From: Elusimicrobium simillimum
Lineage (GTDB): Bacteria; Elusimicrobiota; Elusimicrobia; Elusimicrobiales; Elusimicrobiaceae
Length of the DNA: 64,000 nt
Reading direction: 5' to 3'
Assembly (NCBI RefSeq): GCF_049639735.1
Contig: NZ_JBEVVA010000003.1
Coordinates: 1,798,001 to 1,862,000, forward strand
The first letter of the stretch is position 1. Each line of letters starts with the position of its first letter. A model generated the notes under the pieces. It had not been told where the DNA came from. It was given only the letters and a program-made list of their open reading frames with translations, and searched no databases. This document shows, piece after piece, positions 49,365 to 57,296 of this stretch. The position numbers and the translations under genes are program-made.

Positions 49365-50918
49365 ATGAAAAAAGTAGTTCTTATAGTACGCGACGGCTGG
49401 GGCCGCAGAGAGCAGTGCAGCCACAACGCAGTTAAACTAGCCAAAACACCCAACGTAACCAAATATCTTAACGATTACCCAAGCACCTTTATAGAAGCCT
49501 CCGGCGAAATGGTAGGCTTACCTGCCGGATATATGGGCTCGTCCGAAGTTGGCCATCTTAACCTTGGCGCGGGCAGAATAGTAGTGCAGGAACTCAAGAG
49601 ACTTAGAGACACTATTGAAGACGGCTCGCTTTTTAATTCAAAACCTTTTAAAGACGCTATTGATAACTGCGTAAATAATGGCACCGCATTACATATAATG
49701 GGCCTTGTACAGGATGAGGGCGTGCACGCGCACCAAGACCATATGTACTCAATTATAGAACACGCCGCTAAAAAAGGCGTTAAACAAATTTACCTGCACT
49801 TTTTTGCTGACGGCCGCGACACCCCGCCCAGGAGCGCCATTGGCTTTGTACGCCAAATGGAAGCCAAAATGAAAGAATACGGCGCGGGCCGCATAGCTAC
49901 AGTATCAGGCCGTTACTACAACATGGACAGGAGCGAGGACTGGGCGCTTGTTAATAAAGCGTACGACCTTATCGTATCCGCCAAAGGCGAAAAAACCGCC
50001 GCCACGGCTGAAGAAGCCGTGCAGTCCGCTTACGACACAGGCAAAACGCCCGACGGTTCGGATATGACGGACGAATATATACCTACAACCGTTATTGGTG
50101 ATTACAAAGGCGTAAACGACGGCGACAGCGTGATATTCGCTAACTTCCGCCAAGACAGAGCTATAGAACTTACCCGCGCTTTTATTGACCCGCAGTATCC
50201 AGGCAAAAGAGAAAGATTTGCCAAAGTTATTTTCTGCGGGCTTACCAAATATTACGACGCTTTTGAGTTTAACGCTTTGCCATCTATGACAGACGGCGAC
50301 GGCATGAACAACCTGCTTGGCGAGGTGCTTGGCGCAAAAGGCTTAAAGCAGCTTAGAATAGCTGAAACACAAAAGTTTAAACACGTAACCTCGTTTTTCA
50401 ACGGTAAGCTTATCAAACCGTTCCCCGGTGAAGACAGAGAAGAAATTAAAGGCCGCTTTGACCCCGCTACATTTGCAGAACACCCGGAAATGGAAGCCTA
50501 TATTGTGGCAGACAAAACCGTAGCGCACATTAACAGCGGCAAATATGATTTTATTTTAATTAACTTTGCCAACTGCGACATGGTGGGCCACACAGGTAAT
50601 ATGCAGTCCGTAATCAAAGCGGTGGAAGTCACCGATGAATGCACGGGTAAAGTAGTAGACGCCGCTTTAGCCAATGACTACACCGTCCTAATCACCGCAG
50701 ACCACGGCAACGCAGAAATGATGTGGGACGAAAAAACGGATATGCCCAAAACAGCGCATACCTGCAACTTAGTAGAGCTTATCTACGTAGCCAAAGACAC
50801 CAAAGGCGTTACGCTGGAAGCCACCGGCTGCCTGGGTGACGTAGCGCCTACAATACTTGAGATTATGGGCGTAGAAAAACCTAAAGAAATGACAAGACAT
50901 TCTTTAATAGGCAAATAA
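49365..50918 (+). CDS. gpmI: 2,3-bisphosphoglycerate-independent phosphoglycerate mutase
   Basis: A 517-residue Mn2+-dependent glycolytic enzyme interconverting 3- and 2-phosphoglycerate. VVLIVRDGWG (metal Asp), YMGSSEVGHLNLGAGR (phosphoserine Ser), HFFADGRDTPPRSA, FANFRQDRAIEL and ITADHGNAEMMWD are conserved. The usual LxLDGWG has Arg in place of Leu/Met. A preceding AAGGAG RBS supports the start. Confidence 0.96.
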   Translation: MKKVVLIVRDGWGRREQCSHNAVKLAKTPNVTKYLNDYPSTFIEASGEMVGLPAGYMGSSEVGHLNLGAGRIVVQELKRLRDTIEDGSLFNSKPFKDAIDNCVNNGTALHIMGLVQDEGVHAHQDHMYSIIEHAAKKGVKQIYLHFFADGRDTPPRSAIGFVRQMEAKMKEYGAGRIATVSGRYYNMDRSEDWALVNKAYDLIVSAKGEKTAATAEEAVQSAYDTGKTPDGSDMTDEYIPTTVIGDYKGVNDGDSVIFANFRQDRAIELTRAFIDPQYPGKRERFAKVIFCGLTKYYDAFEFNALPSMTDGDGMNNLLGEVLGAKGLKQLRIAETQKFKHVTSFFNGKLIKPFPGEDREEIKGRFDPATFAEHPEMEAYIVADKTVAHINSGKYDFILINFANCDMVGHTGNMQSVIKAVEVTDECTGKVVDAALANDYTVLITADHGNAEMMWDEKTDMPKTAHTCNLVELIYVAKDTKGVTLEATGCLGDVAPTILEIMGVEKPKEMTRHSLIGK

Positions 50919-50927
50919 CAAATAATA

Positions 50928-50953
50928 CCGCGCCCGCAAAGGCGCGGATTTTT
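50928..50953 (+). terminator. Terminator/attenuator between gpmI and DUF167 gene
   Basis: Stem CCGCGCC/GGCGCGG with a 6-base loop and then ATTTTT; the next ATG follows 15 bases later with a weak RBS. Confidence 0.7.
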
Positions 50954-50967
50954 ACCCACGGAACAAT

Positions 50968-51183
50968 ATGTACATAAAAGTAAAAGTACACGCTGATTCT
51001 AAGCAAAATAAACTTGTTAAAAAAAGCGAAGACGCCTACGAGGTATGGGTAAAAGCCCCGGCGGAGCGCGGCCTTGCTAACGACGCCGTACGTGAAATTA
51101 TTTCCCGTGAAATAAACATAGAAGCCAAACGTCTGCGCCTGATAAAAGGCGCCACCTCCCCCGCCAAAATATTTGAGTATTGA
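50968..51183 (+). CDS. DUF167 (YggU-family) protein
   Basis: 71 residues; YIKVKVHADSKQNKLVKKSEDAYEVWVKAPAERGLANDAVREII and a terminal GATSPAKIFEY match the compact alpha/beta YggU/DUF167 fold. Function unknown in the family. It follows gpmI on the same strand, separated by a hairpin. Confidence 0.88.
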   Translation: MYIKVKVHADSKQNKLVKKSEDAYEVWVKAPAERGLANDAVREIISREINIEAKRLRLIKGATSPAKIFEY

Positions 51184-51211
51184 TTTATCAATAAACTGAA
51201 TATTTAGACAC

Positions 51212-51246
51212 AAAAAAGCCCGCCAAAATTTGGCGGGCTTTTTTTA
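51212..51246. terminator. Bidirectional terminator between DUF167 and rlmI-like genes
   Basis: A perfect 14-bp stem AAAAAAGCCCGCCA/TGGCGGGCTTTTTT, T/A flanks on both sides, convergent genes. Confidence 0.9.
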
Positions 51247-51254
51247 TTTAAATC

Positions 51255-52427
51255 TTACCTTACCTGCAATAGCGCAAAGTGTAAATACTCCGTCTCCGGC
51301 ATGCCTACTAACACCGGGTGGTCTTTAGCCGCGCCTCTAAGTTCCAGCATAACAACACGCTTGCCGGCCTTGAAAGCTGCCTGTCTTATAATATCCACAA
51401 ATACTTCTCTTGTAATATGGTGTGAGCAAGATGATGTAGCCAGATAGCCGCCAGGCTCTAAACCTTCTAAAGCCATGCGGTTTAACTTAACGTAAAGCTG
51501 AATGGCTTGCGGTAAACTTTTGCGGTTTTTAACAAAAGGCGGCGGGTCAAGCAACACCATGTCGGGCTGGTCGGGCAATTCTTTTTTGCCCATGGCGGAA
51601 AGTATTCTTTCAGCGTCGTCACGTCTGTAAACGGCAACATCCGCAACACCGTTAAGCTCGGCATTTTTATTGGCGTACTCTACAGCCAGGGCGGAGGAAT
51701 CAGTACCCCATACCTGCGCCGCGCCGTTAGCGGCCGCGTATACGCCAAAACCGCCAACATAAGAATATAAATCCAACACCAACTTATCTTTAAAATACGG
51801 TTTTAAAAATTCCCTATTTTCACGCTGGTCAAAATAAAAACCTGTTTTCTGGCCGTCTAATACCGGTATTTCATATTTAACTTTATTTTCCTCTACCGTC
51901 AGTGTTTCCGGCACAGTGCCGATTATTTCCTGCTTTAAGGGCAAGTTTTCCATAGCGCGGAAAGAGTTGTCGTTACGCAGTAAAACGCCTTTAGGTTTAA
52001 ATATTTTTTTAACCGCTTTTAAAATATCGTCTTTAAGCAGTTCCATGCCGGCGGTTAAAATATCTATAACTAAAATATCGTTATAGCGGTCTATAACAAG
52101 ACCGGGCAGCATGTCGGCCTCTCCGTATACCATGCGGCCGTACTTTCTTATGCCTATTTCTTTTCTGTAGGTGTAAGCGTTGTCTATATATTCAAAAATA
52201 AAGTCATCTTCCAAGGGTTCCGGCCCGCGCTTAAGTAAGCGCACCGCTATTAATGTGGCGGGGTTAAAGTAGCCATGCCCCACAGTTCTGCCGTCAGAGC
52301 TTAACACGCGGCATAAGGTGCCGGGCTGGGCTGTTTTGTCCAAATTTTCTATTTCGTTAGAGAATATCCAAAGGTGGCCTGCGGACACACGTTTTTCTTC
52401 TCTGGCTTTTAGTTTTATATCTATCAT
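51255..52427 (-). CDS. rlmI: Class I SAM-dependent 23S rRNA methyltransferase (RlmI-like)
   Basis: 390 residues. N-terminal PUA domain (KAREEKRVSAGHLWIFSNEI...GTLCRVLSSDGRTVGHGYFNP), a middle EEHS-like domain and a C-terminal Rossmann methyltransferase with VLDLYSYVGGFGVYAAANGA (motif I), ALAVEYANKNAELNG and LLDPPPFVKNRKSL (catalytic DPPPF motif), plus a Cys in ATSSCSHHI. Family members make m5C in 23S rRNA; the exact site is inferred from E. coli RlmI. One base after pyrE-like gene. Confidence 0.9.
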   Translation of the reverse strand: MIDIKLKAREEKRVSAGHLWIFSNEIENLDKTAQPGTLCRVLSSDGRTVGHGYFNPATLIAVRLLKRGPEPLEDDFIFEYIDNAYTYRKEIGIRKYGRMVYGEADMLPGLVIDRYNDILVIDILTAGMELLKDDILKAVKKIFKPKGVLLRNDNSFRAMENLPLKQEIIGTVPETLTVEENKVKYEIPVLDGQKTGFYFDQRENREFLKPYFKDKLVLDLYSYVGGFGVYAAANGAAQVWGTDSSALAVEYANKNAELNGVADVAVYRRDDAERILSAMGKKELPDQPDMVLLDPPPFVKNRKSLPQAIQLYVKLNRMALEGLEPGGYLATSSCSHHITREVFVDIIRQAAFKAGKRVVMLELRGAAKDHPVLVGMPETEYLHFALLQVR

Positions 52428-53012
52428 TTATTTTCCTCTGTTATCTTCTTTATTATTTAAAGGTATATTGCTTTTGCACAGCGGGCACTGCGCCGGCGGG
52501 TGAGACTTGAGCGGGTAAGACACCAGCGCGCGCAATGGCACGTTGATGGTCAAATATCCGCTGGACCTGTCTACAATCACGCTCACCCCAATAACCTTGC
52601 CGCCCATTTGGCGTACCAGGTTAATGGCGCGTTCTATTTTCTTGCCCGATACTGACACGTCGTCTACAATAAGCACTGCTTCACCGGGTTTAATAATAAA
52701 ATTTCTTTTAAGTGTAAGGTAGCCTTGCTCGCACTTTTCGGCAAACATTGAGCGCACCCCGCGCACACGGGCCACCTCTTGCGCGATTACCGAGGTTTCC
52801 GCCGTTGGGGCAAAGATAATGTCCACTTCCTTAGTAAATTTATCAGACATCGCGCGTGCTACTTTTTGCGCTATATGCGGGCGGGCCATAAGAGAAATTG
52901 CGTGTATATAAAGCTGGCTGTGCATACCTGAGGGCAGGCAGAAATGTCCGTCCAAAAGTGCGCCGTGTTCCTGCAAAAGCGATAGAATATCCAGTTTTTT
53001 ATTTCTCATCAT
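52428..53012 (-). CDS. pyrE: Orotate phosphoribosyltransferase-like protein
   Basis: 194 residues. FCLPSGMHSQLYIH resembles the N-terminal orotate-binding loop and EAVLIVDDVSVSGKKIERAI is the PRPP-binding loop. Both are unusual: OPRTs typically have VEDVxTTGGS, while here the acidic pair and VSVSG replace it. A C-terminal extension with a CPLC motif and charged tail (KEDNRGK) is also atypical. It could be OPRT or another phosphoribosyltransferase. It lies in a minus-strand run with rlmI and the AsmA-like gene, without other pyr genes. Confidence 0.65.
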   Translation of the reverse strand: MMRNKKLDILSLLQEHGALLDGHFCLPSGMHSQLYIHAISLMARPHIAQKVARAMSDKFTKEVDIIFAPTAETSVIAQEVARVRGVRSMFAEKCEQGYLTLKRNFIIKPGEAVLIVDDVSVSGKKIERAINLVRQMGGKVIGVSVIVDRSSGYLTINVPLRALVSYPLKSHPPAQCPLCKSNIPLNNKEDNRGK

Positions 53013-53018
53013 AATCCT

Positions 53019-55340
53019 CTAGGGTTTAAATTTTTTAGCGTCTGAAAAATCTGTTCTTATGCCCTTTTCTATAGAACTTTTTATTTCCGCGCCGCTTGTT
53101 CTGGGGCGGAGCATCTCCACCTTGGGGCTGCTCATTCTGTCATGCACTCTAAATGACAGCGCGGGCGCGCCGGAAGCGTCGGTCAGATTTTCCGCCAAAG
53201 CGCCTGAGCGCGATGTGTTACGGAATATAGTCCATATGGTAGCGTCCATTTTTTCCTGCGCCCAGTCCACATTGCCCTTGGCCGCCACGCCTAATGTGCC
53301 GCCGTCGCTGTAAACGTTTAATATATCCATTTTACCGTTTTTAAAATCTGTTGAGAGAAGTATTTTTTTATAATTAACGTCTTTTAAAGCCTGGTTAATC
53401 TTAAAACTTCCGGCCTTTTCCATCCTGTGCATGACGATAAACGGCTGAAATACTATGCCCAAAGCTTTTTCCTGCTCGGCCTTTTTTTCCAGCTGGTATA
53501 TGGTGCCGTTTTCAAGCTGCGCGTCTAACTTACCGTCTAATTTCCCCAACCCCGGCAATAGGCCCGTAAGGTCAAACTCCACCAGTAAATCTCTGCCGGA
53601 AAGCACCGTTGATTTAAAATAATCCGCCGTAATAAAGCCTTTAAAATTGCGCATAAAGTTGGGTATGCCGTCTTTAAACATATGCAGCCAGCCCAGGTCG
53701 TCGCCCTCATATTTCGCGCTGAATTTGGTTTTAGAAGGTTTAGCTATGGCGTAAACAAAGTCTTCAATAACCTCATAAAACGGCATAATATCAATTTCCT
53801 GCATATAAAGCTTAGTTGTAATTCTGCGTCTTACATCGCTTTTAAAATTAAAAATATCCACCGCCAGCTTCATGGGGACATTGTTTATTTTAGCGTGCGT
53901 AACAAAGCCGTTTAAAGTATTCTTTTTATATTCACAGGTACCCGCGACCTCGGTAAATGTCTGCTTGCCTATTTTTAGCGTGCCCGTGGTTGTTTTAGCG
54001 CCCAACACGGCAAAATTATCTTTGGCGTAAGCGGTGCCCGTAACAGCGCCTATATTAAACCCGCCGTTTAATTTGCCTGCTTTACCAGCGGCTTCTTTGA
54101 GCTGCACCTCAAGATTAGGGATATTAAACTTGCCTTCGGCAAAATCCGCCTTCATATTTACACTGGCCTGGCCTGTAAGGTTATATTGTTTTATCTCACC
54201 GTAAATATTGTGTTTATCCGCAAGATTAAAATAGTCCGTCTTAACGGTAAAATCCCCTTTTACGGGTTTGTCCTTTTCAAACTGCAAATTGGCCGACGCC
54301 GTGGCCTTTATATCAGCACCCGCCCAACTAAGTTTGGTTACGGCAAACTGCTGGTAACCGTTTTTAAGCGAAGTATTGGCAGACACCTTTGCCGCCGGGA
54401 AATTAATGCCCATAGGTTTTGTTAAAAATAAAGAAAGGTCCTCATCATTAAGCGCGGGTATGTTCATAGTTAGCGATATAAACGGGTTTTTAAGGTTATC
54501 CATATCCATATTTATAGTAACCGGTTTTTTAAAAAAAGAAAGCGAAATATCGGTATTTCTAAGGTTAAATTTTTGCCAGTTAAAATTGGCAAAATTCACA
54601 TGCCCGCCCGCCTTAACCAAAACTTCCGTCATGGTATTGCCAAAAGAATTGCGCACGGTAAAGTCTGTCTCAAAACGGGAGCGTTTGTTAAGGTCCAGAT
54701 CCGTAAACTTCATGTTTACACTGTAAATAGACTGCGTATGATTTGTGGCCATATCGCGAAAAACAAATGTGCCGTTATCAATCTCCCAGTCGTCTATTTT
54801 AAATGTAATAGGCCTGGAGGCAAAGTCCTGTGCCTGCGCGGCCGGGGCGCTTACGGTTGGCGCGGCAACTTTAATTTGCGGCACATTAAAATTGCCCTCC
54901 GGGGATTTTGTGATAACAAACCTGGGGTTTTTTAAAACAACGCTTTCAATATGAATATGTTTTTTGAGCAGCGGCAACAAGTCATACTGCAGCAACACTT
55001 CGCCGGCTTCTAAAATAGGTGCGCCAGATGTAATTTCCTCGTCAAACACAACTACATTGTCTATTTTGGCAAAATTGAAAAACTGCAATTCCACCGCGCC
55101 AACGGCAACCGGGCGGCCCACTACCTTCTGGAGTTCCACCGCCAGCAGTTCCGACACCTGCTGCGCGTTAAAATATTTAATAAATAAAAACCATGACAAC
55201 GCCGACAACACCACCATCAAAAGCATAAAAAAAGTTAATGTTTTTATGGCAAGCCCCAGGCAAATTTTTATTGCTTTGCCTGTGATTATAAAACATGTAG
55301 TTAAAAAACTTCTTTTTTTAGGTTCACTTTTTTTTGTCAT
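53019..55340 (-). CDS. AsmA-family large envelope protein
   Basis: 773 residues. An N-terminal TM (about 33-60, LTFFMLLMVVLSALSWFLF) follows a basic cytoplasmic segment; the long remainder is beta-rich and periplasmic. FNAQQVSELLAVELQKVVGRPVAVGAVELQFFNFAKIDNVVV is the AsmA/DUF748 start, and the C-terminal region (LDAQLENGTIYQLEKKAEQEKAL...DLLVEFDLTG) fits the AsmA-like C-domain. Such proteins form lipid-conducting bridges between membranes. The ATG at 55340 overlaps the upstream stop as ATGA and replaces a longer in-frame start at 55436. Confidence 0.82.
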   Translation of the reverse strand: MTKKSEPKKRSFLTTCFIITGKAIKICLGLAIKTLTFFMLLMVVLSALSWFLFIKYFNAQQVSELLAVELQKVVGRPVAVGAVELQFFNFAKIDNVVVFDEEITSGAPILEAGEVLLQYDLLPLLKKHIHIESVVLKNPRFVITKSPEGNFNVPQIKVAAPTVSAPAAQAQDFASRPITFKIDDWEIDNGTFVFRDMATNHTQSIYSVNMKFTDLDLNKRSRFETDFTVRNSFGNTMTEVLVKAGGHVNFANFNWQKFNLRNTDISLSFFKKPVTINMDMDNLKNPFISLTMNIPALNDEDLSLFLTKPMGINFPAAKVSANTSLKNGYQQFAVTKLSWAGADIKATASANLQFEKDKPVKGDFTVKTDYFNLADKHNIYGEIKQYNLTGQASVNMKADFAEGKFNIPNLEVQLKEAAGKAGKLNGGFNIGAVTGTAYAKDNFAVLGAKTTTGTLKIGKQTFTEVAGTCEYKKNTLNGFVTHAKINNVPMKLAVDIFNFKSDVRRRITTKLYMQEIDIMPFYEVIEDFVYAIAKPSKTKFSAKYEGDDLGWLHMFKDGIPNFMRNFKGFITADYFKSTVLSGRDLLVEFDLTGLLPGLGKLDGKLDAQLENGTIYQLEKKAEQEKALGIVFQPFIVMHRMEKAGSFKINQALKDVNYKKILLSTDFKNGKMDILNVYSDGGTLGVAAKGNVDWAQEKMDATIWTIFRNTSRSGALAENLTDASGAPALSFRVHDRMSSPKVEMLRPRTSGAEIKSSIEKGIRTDFSDAKKFKP

Positions 55341-56032
55341 AACCGTAAAATTTCTATAACGTGGTATATAATATAGTTTAGCACTTTTTGCCAAAATACA
55401 AATGTTTGCGTAAAAACGCTCTTTAATGTGGGCCAAACGGCTATATTTTCAGGGAATATCAGCGCTATAAACAGCATTATAAACAGCAGGTTAAACAGCG
55501 TTATACAAAACAGAGAAAAAACTACCCCGCCCGCCATACGCAGGTCCGGCTGGGTAACCTCGGTCAGAGTAATAACCGTATGTGTTATATGAAAACTGAA
55601 CAAAAACCCCAGCACAAAAGAATAGGCGTTTTTATAGTATTCCCCGTTAAACCCGTTGTAGGTAAGCACGGCGAAAACAAACAAACACATCACAAAATAC
55701 AACGGCAGCACATACGGCGCCAGCACAACGGCCTCGTTATAGTCATTTAATTTAACCGCGCCGCTGCGTTTTTTAATTTTTACGGATTTTACCTGGTAGC
55801 CAAAAAATAACGCCGCTATGGCGTGCGTAAACTCATGCGCGGCCACGTACGGGCGCGAAAAATCGTACACAAAAAAATGCAGCGGTAAATATAGAATGCC
55901 GCCCCCGATAAAAAATAAAGCCACTTTAAAATTTAATGTTATATGCCACGCCAACACGCTGATCTCTTTTAAAAAGAAAAAGACCAGCGGCAAGCAAAAT
56001 ACGGCTATAAAAAACTTTACAATGTTCTTCAT
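55337..56032 (-). CDS. Membrane-embedded metalloprotease-like protein (HExxH)
   Basis: 231 residues with about six membrane helices (14-30, 37-56, 95-118, 130-150, 155-175 and 190-210). HEFTH (66-70) at the end of the second helix matches the HExxH zinc motif, as in site-2/M50-type or similar intramembrane metalloproteases; the second conserved ligand (an NxxPxxxxD motif) is not evident, so activity is uncertain. Start ATG 56032 overlaps the lplA stop (TAATG). Overlaps with both neighbours show tight translational coupling. Confidence 0.7.
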   Translation of the reverse strand: MKNIVKFFIAVFCLPLVFFFLKEISVLAWHITLNFKVALFFIGGGILYLPLHFFVYDFSRPYVAAHEFTHAIAALFFGYQVKSVKIKKRSGAVKLNDYNEAVVLAPYVLPLYFVMCLFVFAVLTYNGFNGEYYKNAYSFVLGFLFSFHITHTVITLTEVTQPDLRMAGGVVFSLFCITLFNLLFIMLFIALIFPENIAVWPTLKSVFTQTFVFWQKVLNYIIYHVIEILRL

Positions 56033-56727
56033 TAAAACTTCTGGTTCCACTCATCAGTTAAATATTTTTTAGACTCTTCTTCCATACGCGCGTTTAACTG
56101 CGGCGTTATGCTGTAGGGCGCGAAAATAAAACCCCATTCACGGGCAACCGCCTGCTTTATTTTATCCTGCAGGTCCTCATTATCACGCGCGCCGGCGTCC
56201 TGCAAAGAACCTTGGTATAAAATAACATTATCAAAGCGCCTTATCGCCCCGCCAAGTATTTTGCGTCCTTGTGCGTCCACAATATCACTTTCCACAGGGT
56301 TGGCAAAACAGGCGTTAGCCGCGCCGTTTAGCGACGGGGCGTACATACCCGCGTCAGATTTACCGGCCATACTTAAATTAATTTTATTGTTTATAGCGCC
56401 GTGCAGCTTGTCGTATAATTCCTGCGCGCGGCGCAGCGGCGAAGTAAAAATACAGCTGAAAGTTAAGTCGCCGTTATGGTAAACCACGCCGCCGCCAGTT
56501 GGGCGGCGCACCATGGGGCCGGTAAAATTTTTAGCCTCTGCCTCGCGCTCAATATCCGCCCAAAACTGGGCGTAGCCAAATGTCATGGCGTTGTTAACGC
56601 CGCCCCAGTTATAAAAACGCAGGAAAAACTGCTCCTCGCTTTTAGGCATGGCAAGAGCGAGCGCTTCGTCAAGCGCCATATGCTGCTGCACCGTTAAAGG
56701 CTGCGATTGTATAAGAAACCCGTTCAT
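56032..56727 (-). CDS. lplA: Lipoate--protein ligase A-family enzyme
   Basis: 231 residues. RRPTGGGVVYHNGDLTFSCIF is the signature R-R-x-T/S-G-G-G motif that binds the lipoyl group, and GRKILGGAIRRFDNVILYQGSL contains the catalytic Lys. The C-terminal accessory domain of E. coli LplA is short or absent. It would attach lipoate to the H protein of the glycine cleavage system, whose GcvPB is encoded at the right end, or to another 2-oxo acid dehydrogenase. First gene of the lplA-metalloprotease-AsmA-pyrE-rlmI run. Confidence 0.88.
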   Translation of the reverse strand: MNGFLIQSQPLTVQQHMALDEALALAMPKSEEQFFLRFYNWGGVNNAMTFGYAQFWADIEREAEAKNFTGPMVRRPTGGGVVYHNGDLTFSCIFTSPLRRAQELYDKLHGAINNKINLSMAGKSDAGMYAPSLNGAANACFANPVESDIVDAQGRKILGGAIRRFDNVILYQGSLQDAGARDNEDLQDKIKQAVAREWGFIFAPYSITPQLNARMEEESKKYLTDEWNQKF

Positions 56728-56791
56728 AAGATTATTCTACATAAAAACGCCGTACGCGTTATTAGATAATTATAAGTGCCGTTGTGCCCGT

Positions 56792-56972
56792 GAATTTCAC
56801 AGGATTTTGAGTGGTTTTTGAATCTTTTCGTTTTCGGCACATTTGGTGCGGGCAACACGGTGGATGTGGTGAAAACGAAAAGATTCAAAAATCGCCAAAA
56901 GCCGAAGAAATTTTATTCCGTTTATTGAAAATTAAGCGAGCGCAGAGAGCGACTGGCTGGGACGCGAAGCGC
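56792..56972. repeat. R2 hairpin element, copy 2
   Basis: GAATTTCACAGGATTTTGAG, a 23-bp stem (56813-56835 with 56871-56893) nearly perfectly paired and unlike that at 19242, then CGCCAAAAGCCGAAGAAATT and a tail ending GGGACGCGAAGCG. It directly precedes R3 copy 2. The gap 56728-57168 holds only these two elements. Confidence 0.78.
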
Positions 56973-57004
56973 ACAAAAAAATTAAGGCCGCCAATATGGC
57001 GGCA

Positions 57005-57132
57005 GGGGCCCCAAAAATTTGAGCCGTTTTTGTATTTTTATCAGTTGGGGCACACTTGTCCGTAACGAGCTATGCGAGTGAAGTGTGTGTCCGAACTGAT
57101 AAAAATGCAAAAACGGCCAAAGGTTTGGGGAT
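57005..57132. repeat. R3 long-hairpin element, copy 2
   Basis: GGGGCCCC, AAAATTTGAG, a 23-bp stem (57024-57046 with 57094-57116; one mismatch by eye), the same loop motifs GGGCACACTTG and GCGAGTGAAGTGTGTGTCC as copy 1, then GGCCAAAGGTTTGGGGAT. The stem shares only short runs with copy 1 while remaining complementary. Confidence 0.8.
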
Positions 57133-57168
57133 TATTTTTATTGCATTAAATGCAATAAAAATAAAATG

Positions 57169-57240
57169 TGCCGAGGGACAGGATCGAACTGTCGACACCT
57201 GGTTTTTCAGACCAGTGCTCTACCACTGAGCTACCTCGGC
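57169..57240 (-). tRNA. tRNA-Phe (GAA)
   Basis: On the minus strand a full cloverleaf begins GCCGAGGTAGCTCAGTGGTA. The anticodon stem CTGGT/ACCAG encloses CTGAAAA (anticodon GAA, phenylalanine); the T arm is ACAG-TTCGATC-CTGT and the acceptor CCTCGGC pairs with GCCGAGG. Unlike the Val and Asp tRNAs, CCA is not encoded. Confidence 0.95.
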
Positions 57241-57296
57241 TTTAAAACTATATATACATAATATCAAATAATAAGTTTACCCGCAAATAAATTTAA

